This document shows positions 38,692 to 49,059 of a DNA stretch of 64,000 nt, one piece after another. A program made the position numbers and the translations under genes. Each line of letters opens with the position of its first letter. Position 1 is the stretch's first letter. This stretch comes from Parvularculaceae bacterium. GTDB taxonomy: Bacteria; Pseudomonadota; Alphaproteobacteria; Caulobacterales; Parvularculaceae. The stretch covers positions 186,001 to 250,000 of the forward strand of contig JANQSJ010000004.1 in NCBI GenBank assembly GCA_028284065.1, given 5' to 3'. Below the pieces are notes generated by a model. That model worked only from the letters and a program-made list of their open reading frames with translations, searched no databases and was not told where the DNA came from.

Positions 38692-40710
38692 ATGGCGAAG
38701 AGCACCACAACCGGCAGGCGTCGGCGTGGCGCGCGGGCGACCGCCGCCCCGACCAGACGGCGACGCAAGCGCTCCGGCCGCAAGGGCGCCGCGCTTCGAC
38801 GGGCCAAAGGCGATCGTCGCAGGAGACAAGTGCGGACGAGCGCGGCAAGCCGGATATTGCGATATGCCGCCGAAGCTTCCGGCTTGCTCGGCGCAATCGC
38901 GGTCGCATCGGTCGCCGCCTCTTATCTGGTCATTCGGGATTTGCCGCCGATTGACTCAATGCGGCGTTTTGACGGCGGTTCGGGCGTTGTGCTGATCGCC
39001 GCTGATGGCGCGCCGATCCCGTATGAGGGGAGGCAAGTTGGCGCGCCCGTATCGCTCATGGACCTGCCGCAACACCTGATCGATGCGGTGTTGGCTATCG
39101 AGGATCGCAACTTTTATCACCATGTCGGCGTCAATCCTCTGTCGGTCGTCCGGGCGTTAATCGTCAATCTGCGAGAAGGCGATATCTTGCAGGGCGGCTC
39201 CACCATCACGCAGCAATTGTCGAAGAACCTTTTTCTTACGCCTGAGCGCACCTTTCGTCGGAAGGCTCAAGAGGCCTTCCTGTCGCTGCGGCTTGAGCGT
39301 CAGTATACGAAAGCGGAGATTCTGTCGCTTTATCTGAATACGGCGTATTTCGGGGCAGGAGCCTACGGTGTGACGGCGGCGGCGGAGCGATACTTCGCCA
39401 AGCGTCCTTCCGATCTTGACCTTAGCGAATCGGCGCTTCTGGCCGGACTATTGAAGGCGCCGACCAGGTATGCGCCTCATCTAAATCCGGAGGCGGCTGA
39501 GGCGCGGGGCCGTCGCGTTCTGAGCGCGATGGTCGATGCAGGGTATCTGGACTATTTCGCCGCTGAGGCGGCTGCGGCGCGAATGCCGACAGCGCGCGCG
39601 AGGCGCGCGCGGGGCGCCCCCTACTTTGCAGACGCCGCGCGCCGCGAAGCTGCGGCCATTTTCGAGGCGAACGGGCTGGACGGCGACTCTTACCAGGCGA
39701 CGACGACTTTGCGTCCGTCGGTGCAGGCTGCGTTAAGGCAGGGCATAGACGCCGGGGTCGCGTTGTCTCATCTCGACTCGGGCGTCGAAGTCGCCGCGGT
39801 CGTGTTGAACACGGACGGCGCCGTAACCGCGATGATCGGCGGCCGGGATTTCCAATTGTCCCAGTTCAATCGCGCCACCCACGCGCGCCGGCAGCCCGGC
39901 TCCGCATTCAAGCCTTTTATATACCTGGCGGCGATTGAAGCCGGCGCGTCGCCGACGGATGCGATTTCCGATCGGCCTCTTGCGATCGGCGCCTGGCGGC
40001 CTTCCAACTACAATGATCGCTATTATGGAGACGTGACCCTGCGCGCGGCGCTTGCTTGGTCGGCGAACGCGGCCGCGGTGCGGCTGCAGGAATCGGTCGG
40101 TCGCGGCGCGGTGCGAACGGCCGCGCGGCGCATGGGGCTCGACGTGCCGATGACAAAGGGCGCGGCGCTTGCGCTCGGCGTCGACGTCGTCTCTCCAATT
40201 GAGCTTGCCGCCGCCTACGCGCCTTTCATTAATGGCGGGTACCGCGTTGATCCCTACACGATTGAAAGCCTTAGCGACCCATTCGGGCGCGCCTCATACG
40301 CGCGACCGCCGCCGATTTTCGACCAGGCCGCCAGCCCGCGGGCCTTAGCGCTTCTCCGAGGCATGCTGGAAGACGTCGTCGCTCATGGCACGGGGCGCGC
40401 CGCGGCGATCGATGGCGTCGTTGTCGGCGGCAAGACCGGGACGACGCAGGCGAGTCGCGACGCGTGGTTCGTGGGGTTTGCGCGCGGTCGCATCCTCGCC
40501 GTCTGGGTCGGTCGGGATGACAATCGCCCGATGAAGGACGTGACCGGCGGCGGCGCGCCGGCGATCATCTGGCGCGAGGCGATGCGGCGCATACTCGCCG
40601 CTGAGGAGCGCTCCGCGCCGCTTGTGATGTCGGCGCGGCTGTCATCCGGTATGGCTGCCGCCCCAATGCGCGCGCCGCGCACGCCGCGACGCAAGCCCGA
40701 CGGCGACTAA
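38692..40710 (+). CDS. Class A penicillin-binding protein (transglycosylase/transpeptidase)
   Basis: This bifunctional peptidoglycan synthase has 672 residues. The very basic N-terminus (Arg/Lys-rich, about residues 1-50) is followed by one membrane anchor (about 57-77). The glycosyltransferase domain has catalytic Glu137 in EDRNFYHHVGV and GGSTITQQLSKNLFL. The transpeptidase domain has Ser404 in SAFK, SAN, and GKTGTT (Lys581). It is of PBP1A/PBP1B type, missing the OB-like insert of long PBP1A. The upstream frame is open to 38620. The gap before it contains TTTACGCGCCATTAAC (38649-38664), one mismatch from a CtrA box. Confidence 0.93.
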   Translation: MAKSTTTGRRRRGARATAAPTRRRRKRSGRKGAALRRAKGDRRRRQVRTSAASRILRYAAEASGLLGAIAVASVAASYLVIRDLPPIDSMRRFDGGSGVVLIAADGAPIPYEGRQVGAPVSLMDLPQHLIDAVLAIEDRNFYHHVGVNPLSVVRALIVNLREGDILQGGSTITQQLSKNLFLTPERTFRRKAQEAFLSLRLERQYTKAEILSLYLNTAYFGAGAYGVTAAAERYFAKRPSDLDLSESALLAGLLKAPTRYAPHLNPEAAEARGRRVLSAMVDAGYLDYFAAEAAAARMPTARARRARGAPYFADAARREAAAIFEANGLDGDSYQATTTLRPSVQAALRQGIDAGVALSHLDSGVEVAAVVLNTDGAVTAMIGGRDFQLSQFNRATHARRQPGSAFKPFIYLAAIEAGASPTDAISDRPLAIGAWRPSNYNDRYYGDVTLRAALAWSANAAAVRLQESVGRGAVRTAARRMGLDVPMTKGAALALGVDVVSPIELAAAYAPFINGGYRVDPYTIESLSDPFGRASYARPPPIFDQAASPRALALLRGMLEDVVAHGTGRAAAIDGVVVGGKTGTTQASRDAWFVGFARGRILAVWVGRDDNRPMKDVTGGGAPAIIWREAMRRILAAEERSAPLVMSARLSSGMAAAPMRAPRTPRRKPDGD

Positions 40711-40723
40711 TCGACGATTGATG

Positions 40724-41491
40724 TTATGGCTGCGCGCCCCAGCGAAAAAGGCTCGCGCCATTTTCCTTCAGCCATCGTTCCGACTGCGCGCGCCGGACGT
40801 TCATTTCGTCGACAGTCGCCCAAAACGCAGGCGAATGATCCATGTGACGCAAATGGGCGCATTCGTGCGCTGCGACGTAGTCGAGCACGGTGGATGGAGC
40901 GAGCATCAGACGCCAGGAGAATGACAAAACGCCATCGCTGGAGCAGCTGCCCCAGCGCGTCATTTGATCCCTAACGCGCACAGGTCCCCGGCGCGCGCCG
41001 ATCATCGCGGAAAATTCATCTGCTTTCTGAGTAAGCGTTACGCGGGCGGACGATTTGATCCAGTCAATCACGCGACGATTTACGTGTTCCGGAGCGCAAG
41101 CGATCGACAGCGTTCCTTCTTCAGGATTGAGATGGGCTCCCCGACCGTGATCGAGTCGACGGATGGCGATTTCACTAGATTGCAATGGAAAAACTACGCC
41201 GTCAGCAAACGGCGTCGGCGCCGGCGCGCCGTTGACCTGGGCTTCAATCCAGGCGCGTTTGGACCTTGCGAAGGAAAGGCCTTCGGCCGGCGCGCAACCA
41301 GATGGCACGGTAACGACCGCGCGGCCCGACCGCGGGTCGACGCGCAGGATGATGCGTCGCGCCCGCGGATTGCGGCGAACCTCCACGTCGACCCTTATCC
41401 CATCGACTTTGTAGAGGCTGACCGACTGCGCAGACTTGCGTTGCTTCTTCGCAGAGCGCTTTCCCGTAATTGACGTTCTGTCGTGGGGCAT
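40724..41491 (-). CDS. YgjP-like M48 family metallopeptidase (DUF45)
   Basis: The 255-residue protein belongs to the YgjP/DUF45 group of predicted zinc metallohydrolases. The zinc motif HECAH (residues 209-213) is followed by a third ligand region LRHMDHSPAFWATVDE. Upstream motifs QMTRWGSCSSDGVLSFSWRLMLAP are conserved in the family. The N-terminal 25 residues are basic. It ends 13 bp from the convergent PBP gene. I start at the ATG at 41491 with a CAGGGTG site upstream. Substrate unknown. Confidence 0.9.
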   Translation of the reverse strand: MPHDRTSITGKRSAKKQRKSAQSVSLYKVDGIRVDVEVRRNPRARRIILRVDPRSGRAVVTVPSGCAPAEGLSFARSKRAWIEAQVNGAPAPTPFADGVVFPLQSSEIAIRRLDHGRGAHLNPEEGTLSIACAPEHVNRRVIDWIKSSARVTLTQKADEFSAMIGARRGPVRVRDQMTRWGSCSSDGVLSFSWRLMLAPSTVLDYVAAHECAHLRHMDHSPAFWATVDEMNVRRAQSERWLKENGASLFRWGAQP

Positions 41492-41775
41492 CTTGCGCGC
41501 ACCCTGGGTTTCAAAATCGGCGTAACGCTGGACGCTATGTCGTTTCGAGAGTTTCGCCGACCAAACTCTGCGACCGCAATATTGACCCCGTTGCCGGTCG
41601 ACGCAACCTGGGTCGTAGAATCGTTTGCGCCAGCTTTGATTGCGTTCTTGTAACAGCGCGCCGCCGAGAGGGCGCCTTTCCACATGATGGTGCGCCGCGG
41701 ATCGCTATTCCTCCTTCGACTCATCGGATAGACTGAGGCTTTGGCCTTTCTTTTCGGCTGCAACGCTCGCGCGAC

Positions 41776-44499
41776 ATGACCGCCCACGCAATTCGCTCCG
41801 CCGCCAAGGAAACTGAACGCGCCGCGTCGGTGACGCCGATGATGGCGCAGTACCTTTCCATTAAGGAGGCCGCCCCGGAAGGGGCTCTCTTGTTCTATCG
41901 GATGGGCGATTTTTACGAACTGTTCTTCGATGATGCGGTCATCGCGGCCGAGGCGCTCGACATCACCCTGACGAGGCGCGGCAAGCACCAGGGCGACGAG
42001 ATTCCCATGTGCGGCGTGCCGCATCACAGTCATGAATCATATCTTGCGCGCCTGATCCGGAAGGGACACGTCGTCGCGATCTGCGAGCAGACGGAGGACC
42101 CGGCGGAGGCGAAAAAGCGCGGCTCGAAGTCGGTCGTGCGTCGCGAAATTGTGCGCGTCGTCACGCCCGGCACGTTGACCGATGAAAGCCTCCTCGAGGC
42201 TGCGTCCAACAACTACCTCGCGGCAGTGGCGTTTACCGCGGAAGGGGAGGAGGGCGCGCTTGCGCTGGTTGACGTTTCCACCGGCGAACTCGCCGTCAGC
42301 GCAACGACCCCAGGTCAACTGTCAGCGGAGCTCGCGAGCGGTCCGTTTACGGAACTTATTGCGCCTGACGTCGCCGGGGCATCGCCGCAATGGCGCGGCG
42401 CGCTTGAGGACGCGGAGCGAAGCCTGCGCGTGTCCGTGCAGGCGGCGAGCATGTTCACCGCCAATGGGGGCGAGCGCCGCCTGAAGGAAGCGTTTGGCGT
42501 CGCCGCTCTCGAAGGGTTTGGCGATTTCGCGCCCGTCGAACTGGCCGCGCTTGGAGGCCTCCTCGGGTATGTCGAACTTACGCAGATCGACCGCCTGCCG
42601 CCGCTGAGGCCGCCCGAACGCCGCGCGGAGAGCGACTATGTCGCGATTGACGCCGCGACCCGGGCGTCCCTTGAAATCCTGTCGACGAATGCGGGCGGGC
42701 GAAAAGGCGCGCTCGTCCACGCTATTGACCGGACCCGGTCGGGCGCGGGCGCGCGCGCGCTGGCCGCGCGCCTAGCGGCGCCGCTACGCGATACGGCCCG
42801 GATTTCCTCGCGCCATGACGCGATAGCCTATTTTCTGGAGCGCGAAGCCCTAAGCGAAGCCGTTCAGCGCCGCCTTGCCGCTGCGCCCGACATGGCTCGC
42901 GCATTGTCGCGACTGGGCCTCGGCCGCGGGGGCCCGCGCGATCTGGCGGCGATTCGCGACGGCCTCGCCGCTGCGTTCGACATCGCCGAGCGGCTTGGCG
43001 AGGAATGGGGCGGGGCGCCTGGCGAAATCCGCGCTGCGGCGCGCGACCTGACCGGCGACGGCTCCGCCGAGCTTGCGGCGGTCGAGGCGCGCCTGTCTCT
43101 TGCATTAGCCGACAGCCTTCCGCTGCTTGTGCGGGACGGCGGCTTTATTGCGAGCGGTTTTGACGAGGCGCTCGACGAGTTGCGCGGGATGCGGGACGAT
43201 TCCCGCCGGGTCATCGTCAGTCTCGAAGCGACGTATCGGGACGAAACGGGCGTCAAGTCGCTCAAGATCAAGTCCAACAATGTTCTTGGCTATTTTATTG
43301 AGACGAGCCCGACGAATGCCGGCGCGTTGACCTCGGGCGAAACGCCGAGCAAATTCGTCCACAGGCAAACGCTTGCGAGCGCGGTGCGCTTTACGACCGG
43401 CGAGCTTGCGCATCTGGACGCCAGCATCGCCCGTGCGCGCGAGGATGCGGAGGCGCGCGAAGCGGCGCTGTTCGAAGAGTTGAGCGCATCCGTGCTCGCT
43501 GTCGCCCCGCTGGTCGCCGCGTCGGCGGATGCGCTCGCGCGCATCGACGTCGCATGCGCCGGCGCGGAGATCGCCGCCGATTGGCGGTATGTCCGCCCCA
43601 AGATCGATGCCTCTCTTGTCTTCGACATAAAGGGCGGGCGTCATCCGGTGGTGGAGCAATTTCTGAAAAAGGAAGGCGGACGGAACGCGTTTACGCCGAA
43701 CGATTGTGAACTGGGGCGCGAAGACGCCGCCTTCCTGCGGCTTGTCACCGGCCCGAACATGGCCGGCAAGTCGACATATCTGCGGCAGAATGCGCTGATC
43801 GCGATCCTCGCACAGGCGGGGTTTTTTGTGCCCGCAGAGGCCGCACATATCGGCGTTGCGGATCGGATATACAGCCGCGTTGGCGCGAGCGATGATATCG
43901 CGCGCGGGCGGTCGACATTCATGGTGGAGATGGTTGAGACCGCAGCGATCCTCAATCAGGCCGGGCCGCGCGCCCTTGTGGTGCTGGATGAAATCGGCCG
44001 CGGCACGGCGACGTTCGACGGGCTGTCTATCGCGTGGGCGGCGGTCGAGCAGCTTCACGACGTTAATCAGTGCAGAGCGCTTTTTGCGACTCACTACCAC
44101 GAGCTGACCGCGCTGTCTGACCGATTGCCGGGCCTAAAGAATGTGTCGATGAAAGTGCGCGAATGGAAGGGCGACGTCGTGTTCCTGCATGAGGTCGTGG
44201 GGGGCGCCGCCGACCGCTCCTATGGCGTGGCGGTGGCGCGCCTGGCTGGCCTGCCGGCAAGCGTCATTCGGCGCGCAGGCGAGGTGCTCAAGCATCTTGA
44301 GGCGAACGGCGCCGGCGCGGCGCGGCTTGATGAGCTTCCGCTTTTCGCGGGATTGTCCTCGACGCCGGAAGCATCCTCCGACTCAGGGCCGGACGCGTCG
44401 GGGATCCGGGCGGCGTTGGATGAAATTGATCCCGACGCCATGTCCCCCCGCGACGCGCACGCGGCGCTTTATCGGCTAAAGGCGCTTATTGATGATTGA
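41776..44499 (+). CDS. mutS: DNA mismatch repair protein MutS
   Basis: This mismatch-recognition ATPase has 907 residues. The N-terminal mismatch-binding domain contains [11 protein letters not shown], with the Phe-Tyr-Glu intercalating motif at about residues 46-48. The ATPase domain has Walker [10 protein letters not shown] (about 659-667), the family stretch [20 protein letters not shown], and Walker [16 protein letters not shown]. The C-terminal helix-turn-helix is present (YRLKALIDD end). The gene overlaps or nearly abuts glnD, the same pairing found in other alphaproteobacteria. Confidence 0.97.
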   Translation: MTAHAIRSAAKETERAASVTPMMAQYLSIKEAAPEGALLFYRMGDFYELFFDDAVIAAEALDITLTRRGKHQGDEIPMCGVPHHSHESYLARLIRKGHVVAICEQTEDPAEAKKRGSKSVVRREIVRVVTPGTLTDESLLEAASNNYLAAVAFTAEGEEGALALVDVSTGELAVSATTPGQLSAELASGPFTELIAPDVAGASPQWRGALEDAERSLRVSVQAASMFTANGGERRLKEAFGVAALEGFGDFAPVELAALGGLLGYVELTQIDRLPPLRPPERRAESDYVAIDAATRASLEILSTNAGGRKGALVHAIDRTRSGAGARALAARLAAPLRDTARISSRHDAIAYFLEREALSEAVQRRLAAAPDMARALSRLGLGRGGPRDLAAIRDGLAAAFDIAERLGEEWGGAPGEIRAAARDLTGDGSAELAAVEARLSLALADSLPLLVRDGGFIASGFDEALDELRGMRDDSRRVIVSLEATYRDETGVKSLKIKSNNVLGYFIETSPTNAGALTSGETPSKFVHRQTLASAVRFTTGELAHLDASIARAREDAEAREAALFEELSASVLAVAPLVAASADALARIDVACAGAEIAADWRYVRPKIDASLVFDIKGGRHPVVEQFLKKEGGRNAFTPNDCELGREDAAFLRLVTGPNMAGKSTYLRQNALIAILAQAGFFVPAEAAHIGVADRIYSRVGASDDIARGRSTFMVEMVETAAILNQAGPRALVVLDEIGRGTATFDGLSIAWAAVEQLHDVNQCRALFATHYHELTALSDRLPGLKNVSMKVREWKGDVVFLHEVVGGAADRSYGVAVARLAGLPASVIRRAGEVLKHLEANGAGAARLDELPLFAGLSSTPEASSDSGPDASGIRAALDEIDPDAMSPRDAHAALYRLKALIDD

Positions 44500-44512
44500 G
44501 GGCGGGCAGCGG

Positions 44513-47287
44513 ATGGCGAGCGCTTATTCGGCGCGTGAATCGCATCGCAAGGCTGCTGCGGACAAAGATGCGAATGGTTCGGGCGGTGATAAGAGAGGCG
44601 CGATCGTTAGTTCCCCGCACTGGGGTGCGTTTATAGACCAGCTTGGGCTGCATCAGGGTCTCAATGGCGGTTCTCGCCCCGATCCGTCCTTAGGCGCAAG
44701 ATTGAAGGACGCGCTGGCCGCGTCGCTGCGTATGGATCTCGATAGCGGCGCGTCCGGCTGGCGCGCCGCAGACGCGCGCGCGGCTGCCGTCGACTTCGCA
44801 ATTGGCCGGCTGACCGCCGCCGCATCGCCCGATGCGCGCGACCTGGCCGTTATCGCCGTCGGCGGTTATGGCAGGGGGCTGCTCGCCCCATATTCAGACA
44901 TCGACGTCCTCTTCTTGCTGCCGCGCGAGGCGGGCGATGACGCGCTTCGCGCGATCGAAGGCGTCCTTTATCCCTTATGGGACGCCGGCTTAACCGTCGG
45001 CCACGCGGCGCATGACTTGCGCGGCGCAGCGACGGCCTTAAAGGTCGACGTAACAACGTGTACGTCCTACCTGGACGCCCGCCTTGTCGCCGGGGATAAG
45101 ACGCTGTTTCGACAGTTTCAAACCAATTTCGACGTCCACCGCCGCCGCACGGCGGGGCGCTTCACCAAGGCGAAGCTGGAGGAATTGAAGCGCCGCCGAG
45201 AGACCGCGCAGAGCGTCGTTTATGATCTGGAGCCGGACTTGAAGGAAGGGCGCGGCGGCTTGCGCGACCTCGACGCGCTCGGCTGGATTTATCGGTATCT
45301 GACCGGCGATGACCCGTGGCGTCCCGATGGATCGCTTGACGTGTTGCTTCCCGACGAGGCGGATCGGCTGAGGCGCGCACGTCAGCACCTCTGGTCGGTC
45401 CGCACGCATCTCCAGGATCTGGCGGGGCGCGCAGATGATCAGGCGACGTTCGAATTTCAGCCCAGGCTCGCCGAACGTCTCGGTTATGCGGACCGCCGGC
45501 GGGCGAGCGCGGCGGAGCGGCTGATGAAGCATCTGCGGCTGAACGCGCTGACCGTCACCCGCCTAAGCCGCATTGCGTTCGCGCGCCTGGAGGAGCGGAC
45601 CGCTGCGTTGTCGCACTGGCGCCCGCGCGCGACGCCGAAACCGCTGACCTCTGACGAAGCGGAAGGCAGGCCGAATGTCCGGCTCCGAACTGGCAGGCTC
45701 GATTTCACTAGCGCGACTGCCGCGCGCCACTCTCCCATCGATCTCTTCCGGATTTTTCGCGCGAAGGCGAAGCGTCCCGAACTTGAATTGCATCCTGACG
45801 CACTGGAGCTCATTGGCGCCGTGGCGCGGACCCTTCCTCAGGAGTGCCGCGACGATGTCGCCATTTGCGACATCTTCCTGGCGACGCTTGAAACCGCGAA
45901 GCGGCCACTGAGCATTCTGCGGAACATGTCAGAGTCGGGACTTTTGGGGCACTACCTTCCGACGCTGAGGCGGGTGACGGGCCAGGTGGAGTACGGCCTC
46001 TATCGGCGATATTCCATAGAAGAGACGATTTTCCGATCGCTTGACGCCTATGCGCGGCTGAGGTTCCGCGACCTTGGCGACGCGCACCCGATCGCCGCTG
46101 GCCTCTTGCGGCGAAAGGCGCGCCGCCGCGCCGCCCTTGTCTCGATACTTCTTCAGGAGACGGAGTGGGCGGTCGCGGATCGCACGACTGAGAATGTCGA
46201 GCGGGCGGCGCGGCGCATCGCCCGCCGGTTCATCGTCGATGAACGGACGGTCGCCGACGTGGCCTGGTGCGCAGCGCGCCCCGATCAGCTGATCGACGTG
46301 GCCGAACGCAGAAACATCGGCGCAGCGGAGACGATCCTCGATTTCGCGGCTGACGTCGGGTCGGTGTCGCGGCTAGAGACATTGCTCATTTTGACTGTGT
46401 GCCGTCACATAGCCGTCAGCGAAAATAGGTGGAATGCGTGGACGAGGCGTCAGGTCGGCGCGCTCTATTTCGGGACCAGGGCCGCGCTCGCTGGCGGCGC
46501 GCCTGCGCTCGCGGCTTTCCGCAGCGAGGAAGAGGCCGCATTGGCCGCCGCCTTCGAGGCGGCTGATCTTGAAGCGCCGGGCCAAAACGCAGCAGCGCGG
46601 GCGGCGCGCTTCGCTCAGGAGGGGGCGCTTCGCCTGCCGCCTCAGCTTCTTGTCCGTGGGCTGCGGACATTGGCGGCGGCAAGTGGGCGGCCCGACGGCA
46701 TCGACGTCGATATCGCCGAGGCGGAAGCAGGCTACGAGGCGGTTGTCGCGGCGCCGGATCGGCCTGGTCTCCTGGCGGATCTCGCCGCAGCCGCCGCAGC
46801 GGCCGGCGCTAGCGTCCGTCTCCTTCACGCCATGCTGGCCGACGGCCGCGCGCTCGATTTCTTTGTGTTTGCGCCGATCAAGGACGGCGTTGCGCAGAGA
46901 GAAACGGAGTTCCTGACCGGCCTCAGCGAAAGGCTGCGCGCGGGCGCGGCAGGGCGGCTCGACGCCGAGGGCGCGCCTCGGCCGCTCCTCGGCGATCGCA
47001 GGGGGCTTTTCCGCGTGGCTGCAAAAGTGCGGGTCGACGCTGAAGCAATCGCCGGCCAAACGCTAATAGAAGTGGAAGGGCGCGACCGGCCGGGGCTGCT
47101 GAAGGATCTCGCGCGCGCATTGACTGAAGACGGCGTCGCGATCCGCTCCGCCCATATCGCCACCTATGGCGCGAAAGCGTGCGACGCATTCTACGTTGGC
47201 CCGGCGGACGGGACCGGGGGCTTTACGCGCAAGAAGCTTACCGCGATCGAGGCGCGGCTGGTCGCGGCGCTTGAGGCCGCTCCCTAG
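44513..47287 (+). CDS. glnD: PII uridylyltransferase GlnD with degenerate HD domain
   Basis: This is the nitrogen sensor that uridylylates PII proteins under nitrogen limitation. The 924-residue protein has an intact nucleotidyltransferase site (GGYGRGLLAPYSDIDVLFL, about residues 117-135), DLKEGRGGLRDLD, and two ACT domains near the C-terminus (APDRPGLLADLA and GRDRPGLLKDLA) that should sense glutamine. The central HD domain, which normally removes UMP, has lost its ligands. The usual YHHYTVDEH reads YRRYSIEET (about residue 497), the HD pair reads QE (548-549), and the later HH reads AR (588-589). Deuridylylation is therefore probably absent. An alternative start at 44492 overlaps mutS by 8 bp. 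Confidence 0.92.
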   Translation: MASAYSARESHRKAAADKDANGSGGDKRGAIVSSPHWGAFIDQLGLHQGLNGGSRPDPSLGARLKDALAASLRMDLDSGASGWRAADARAAAVDFAIGRLTAAASPDARDLAVIAVGGYGRGLLAPYSDIDVLFLLPREAGDDALRAIEGVLYPLWDAGLTVGHAAHDLRGAATALKVDVTTCTSYLDARLVAGDKTLFRQFQTNFDVHRRRTAGRFTKAKLEELKRRRETAQSVVYDLEPDLKEGRGGLRDLDALGWIYRYLTGDDPWRPDGSLDVLLPDEADRLRRARQHLWSVRTHLQDLAGRADDQATFEFQPRLAERLGYADRRRASAAERLMKHLRLNALTVTRLSRIAFARLEERTAALSHWRPRATPKPLTSDEAEGRPNVRLRTGRLDFTSATAARHSPIDLFRIFRAKAKRPELELHPDALELIGAVARTLPQECRDDVAICDIFLATLETAKRPLSILRNMSESGLLGHYLPTLRRVTGQVEYGLYRRYSIEETIFRSLDAYARLRFRDLGDAHPIAAGLLRRKARRRAALVSILLQETEWAVADRTTENVERAARRIARRFIVDERTVADVAWCAARPDQLIDVAERRNIGAAETILDFAADVGSVSRLETLLILTVCRHIAVSENRWNAWTRRQVGALYFGTRAALAGGAPALAAFRSEEEAALAAAFEAADLEAPGQNAAARAARFAQEGALRLPPQLLVRGLRTLAAASGRPDGIDVDIAEAEAGYEAVVAAPDRPGLLADLAAAAAAAGASVRLLHAMLADGRALDFFVFAPIKDGVAQRETEFLTGLSERLRAGAAGRLDAEGAPRPLLGDRRGLFRVAAKVRVDAEAIAGQTLIEVEGRDRPGLLKDLARALTEDGVAIRSAHIATYGAKACDAFYVGPADGTGGFTRKKLTAIEARLVAALEAAP

Positions 47288-47298
47288 CGCGGGTTGAA

Positions 47299-47382
47299 GC
47301 GAAAGCAGATTCCCGGGTTCGCGTAGCGACGCGCGCATCATTAGCTTAGGGTCTTTTGCTTCGCTTGCCTCGAAAGCAAATA
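47299..47382 (+). repeat. Putative dispersed intergenic repeat, copy B
   Basis: Between glnD and murJ, this stretch begins gcgaaagcagattcccggg, has gcttagggtc in the middle and ends with tttgctt...aaagcaaa, an inverted repeat. It aligns loosely with copy A at 35618-35704. It may be an intergenic repeat family member or simply part of the glnD 3' end. Tentative. Confidence 0.35.
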
Positions 47383-47440
47383 CACTAGCGCGTCGCCGCA
47401 AATCTGCGGACAAGCCTTTCGTCGCCCTAAAAGGACCCTG

Positions 47441-49036
47441 ATGCGCGCGCGAATTCTGAAATCCCTCGCCACGGTCAGCGGTTTTACGATGGCGAGCCGC
47501 ATTCTCGGCTTTGTCCGTCAAATCCTGATCGCGGGGGTCATCGGCGCCGGCGGGAATCCGGTCGCCGACGCTTTCTGGGCGGCGTTCCGCTTGCCGAATA
47601 TGTTTCGTCGGCTTTTCGCCGAGGGCGCTTTTCAGGCCGCGTTCGTGCCGCTGTTTCAGGGCAAGATCATCGAAGGCGAAGGGGGCGACGCCGCCGCCGC
47701 GAAGCGCTTCGCCGAAGAAGTGATGGCCGGGCTCCTCTTCATCCTGAGCATTCTGACCGCCGCCGTGGTGATCGCCGCGCCGGCCGCGGTGTGGCTCGTT
47801 GCAGGCGGTTTCACGGCGGACCCGGAGAAATTTGATCTCACCGTATTCTACTTGCGGGTGATGTTTCCTTATCTCGCCTGCATGTCGATTGTTGGGATGT
47901 TGTCCGGCGTCCTAAACTCCGTCGACCGATATATGGCCTATGCCGGCGCGCCGCTGCTGCTCAATATCTGCCAAATCTCTGCGCTCGTCGCGTACGCCGG
48001 CGGCGCGATCGAAGTAACGGGCGTGGCGCTCGCCGTAGCTACAACGGTGAGCGGCGTCCTTCAGGTGGCGCTCCTCGCCTGGGGCGCCGGCCGGCAGGGG
48101 TTGTTGCCGCGGCTGCGGATGCCGAAGTTTACGCCTGACCTGAAGCGCCTGCTTGCGCTCGGCGCGCCGGGGTTCGTCTCCGCCGCGGCGGTGCAAATAA
48201 ACATCATTGTCGGGACGAATATCGCCAGCCGTCAGCCCGGGGCCGTGTCCTGGCTCATGAACGCCGACCAGCTTTATCAGTTGCCGCTGTCGCTCATTGG
48301 CATTGCGCTCGGCACGGTTTTGCTGCCGACCTTGTCGCGCCGGGTGAAAAGCGGCGATGAGGCGGGCGCCTTACACGCGCTCAATCGCTCGATCGAGCTT
48401 TCCGCACTCCTCGTATTGCCGGCGGCGGCCGGGTTCATGACCCTCGCCGAGCCGATTTGCGATGCGCTCTTTCGCGGGTTGGCCGGCGACGCGCTGCGGC
48501 TTTTCGGCGGGCGCGGCTCCGCGTTTACCGCCGAAGACGCCGCCATGACCGGAAAGGCGCTGGCGCTGTTCGGGGCTGGCCTGCCGGCGTTTGTCTGGCA
48601 GAAGGTTTTCCTGCCCGCCTATTTCGCACGTGAAGATACGCGCACGCCCATGACATATGCGCTGTGGGCAATCGCCGCCAACACGGCTCTCGCGCTGGCG
48701 CTGTTTCCGATCTTCGGGTTTCTTGGGGTCGCGCTGGCGACCAGTCTTTCCGGCTGGCTTCAGGCCGCGCTTTTGTACCTTGGCCTCATCAGGGGCGGGC
48801 GGTTTGCGCCTGACAACCGCCTCCTTAGGCGGTTGCCGGCAATCGCCGGCGGCGCGGCCGCCATGGCTGGCGCGCTCTACGCGGCGCTTCCCCATGCGGA
48901 CAGGATGGCGGAGATCGCCTTTGGCCGCGACTGGCTCGCCGTCGGCCTGCTCGTCGTCGCCGGCGCGGCCGTCTACGCCGCCGCCGTCATCCTGCTTGGC
49001 GGCGTGCGCATGAGCGATTACAAGGCTGCTTCTTGA
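47441..49036 (+). CDS. murJ: Lipid II flippase MurJ
   Basis: This integral membrane protein of the MOP superfamily flips lipid II to the periplasmic side for wall synthesis. It has 531 residues and about 14 membrane helices. Motifs include SRILGFVRQILIAGVIGAGG, DAFWAAFRLPNMFRRLFAEGAFQAAFVPLF and NADQLYQLPLSLIGIALGTVLLPTLSR, all typical. The gene is followed after about 23 bp by trpS, a conserved alphaproteobacterial neighbourhood (mutS-glnD-murJ-trpS). Confidence 0.96.
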   Translation: MRARILKSLATVSGFTMASRILGFVRQILIAGVIGAGGNPVADAFWAAFRLPNMFRRLFAEGAFQAAFVPLFQGKIIEGEGGDAAAAKRFAEEVMAGLLFILSILTAAVVIAAPAAVWLVAGGFTADPEKFDLTVFYLRVMFPYLACMSIVGMLSGVLNSVDRYMAYAGAPLLLNICQISALVAYAGGAIEVTGVALAVATTVSGVLQVALLAWGAGRQGLLPRLRMPKFTPDLKRLLALGAPGFVSAAAVQINIIVGTNIASRQPGAVSWLMNADQLYQLPLSLIGIALGTVLLPTLSRRVKSGDEAGALHALNRSIELSALLVLPAAAGFMTLAEPICDALFRGLAGDALRLFGGRGSAFTAEDAAMTGKALALFGAGLPAFVWQKVFLPAYFAREDTRTPMTYALWAIAANTALALALFPIFGFLGVALATSLSGWLQAALLYLGLIRGGRFAPDNRLLRRLPAIAGGAAAMAGALYAALPHADRMAEIAFGRDWLAVGLLVVAGAAVYAAAVILLGGVRMSDYKAAS

Positions 49037-49059
49037 GGCGAGGACGGAAAGGTTAGTCT

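Noticed and set aside
41500-41713. Possible small minus-strand gene before the YgjP-like gene
   Set aside because: A frame starting MSRRRNSD reads plausibly but continues out of frame into the YgjP gene and lacks a convincing ribosome site; it is probably leader sequence.
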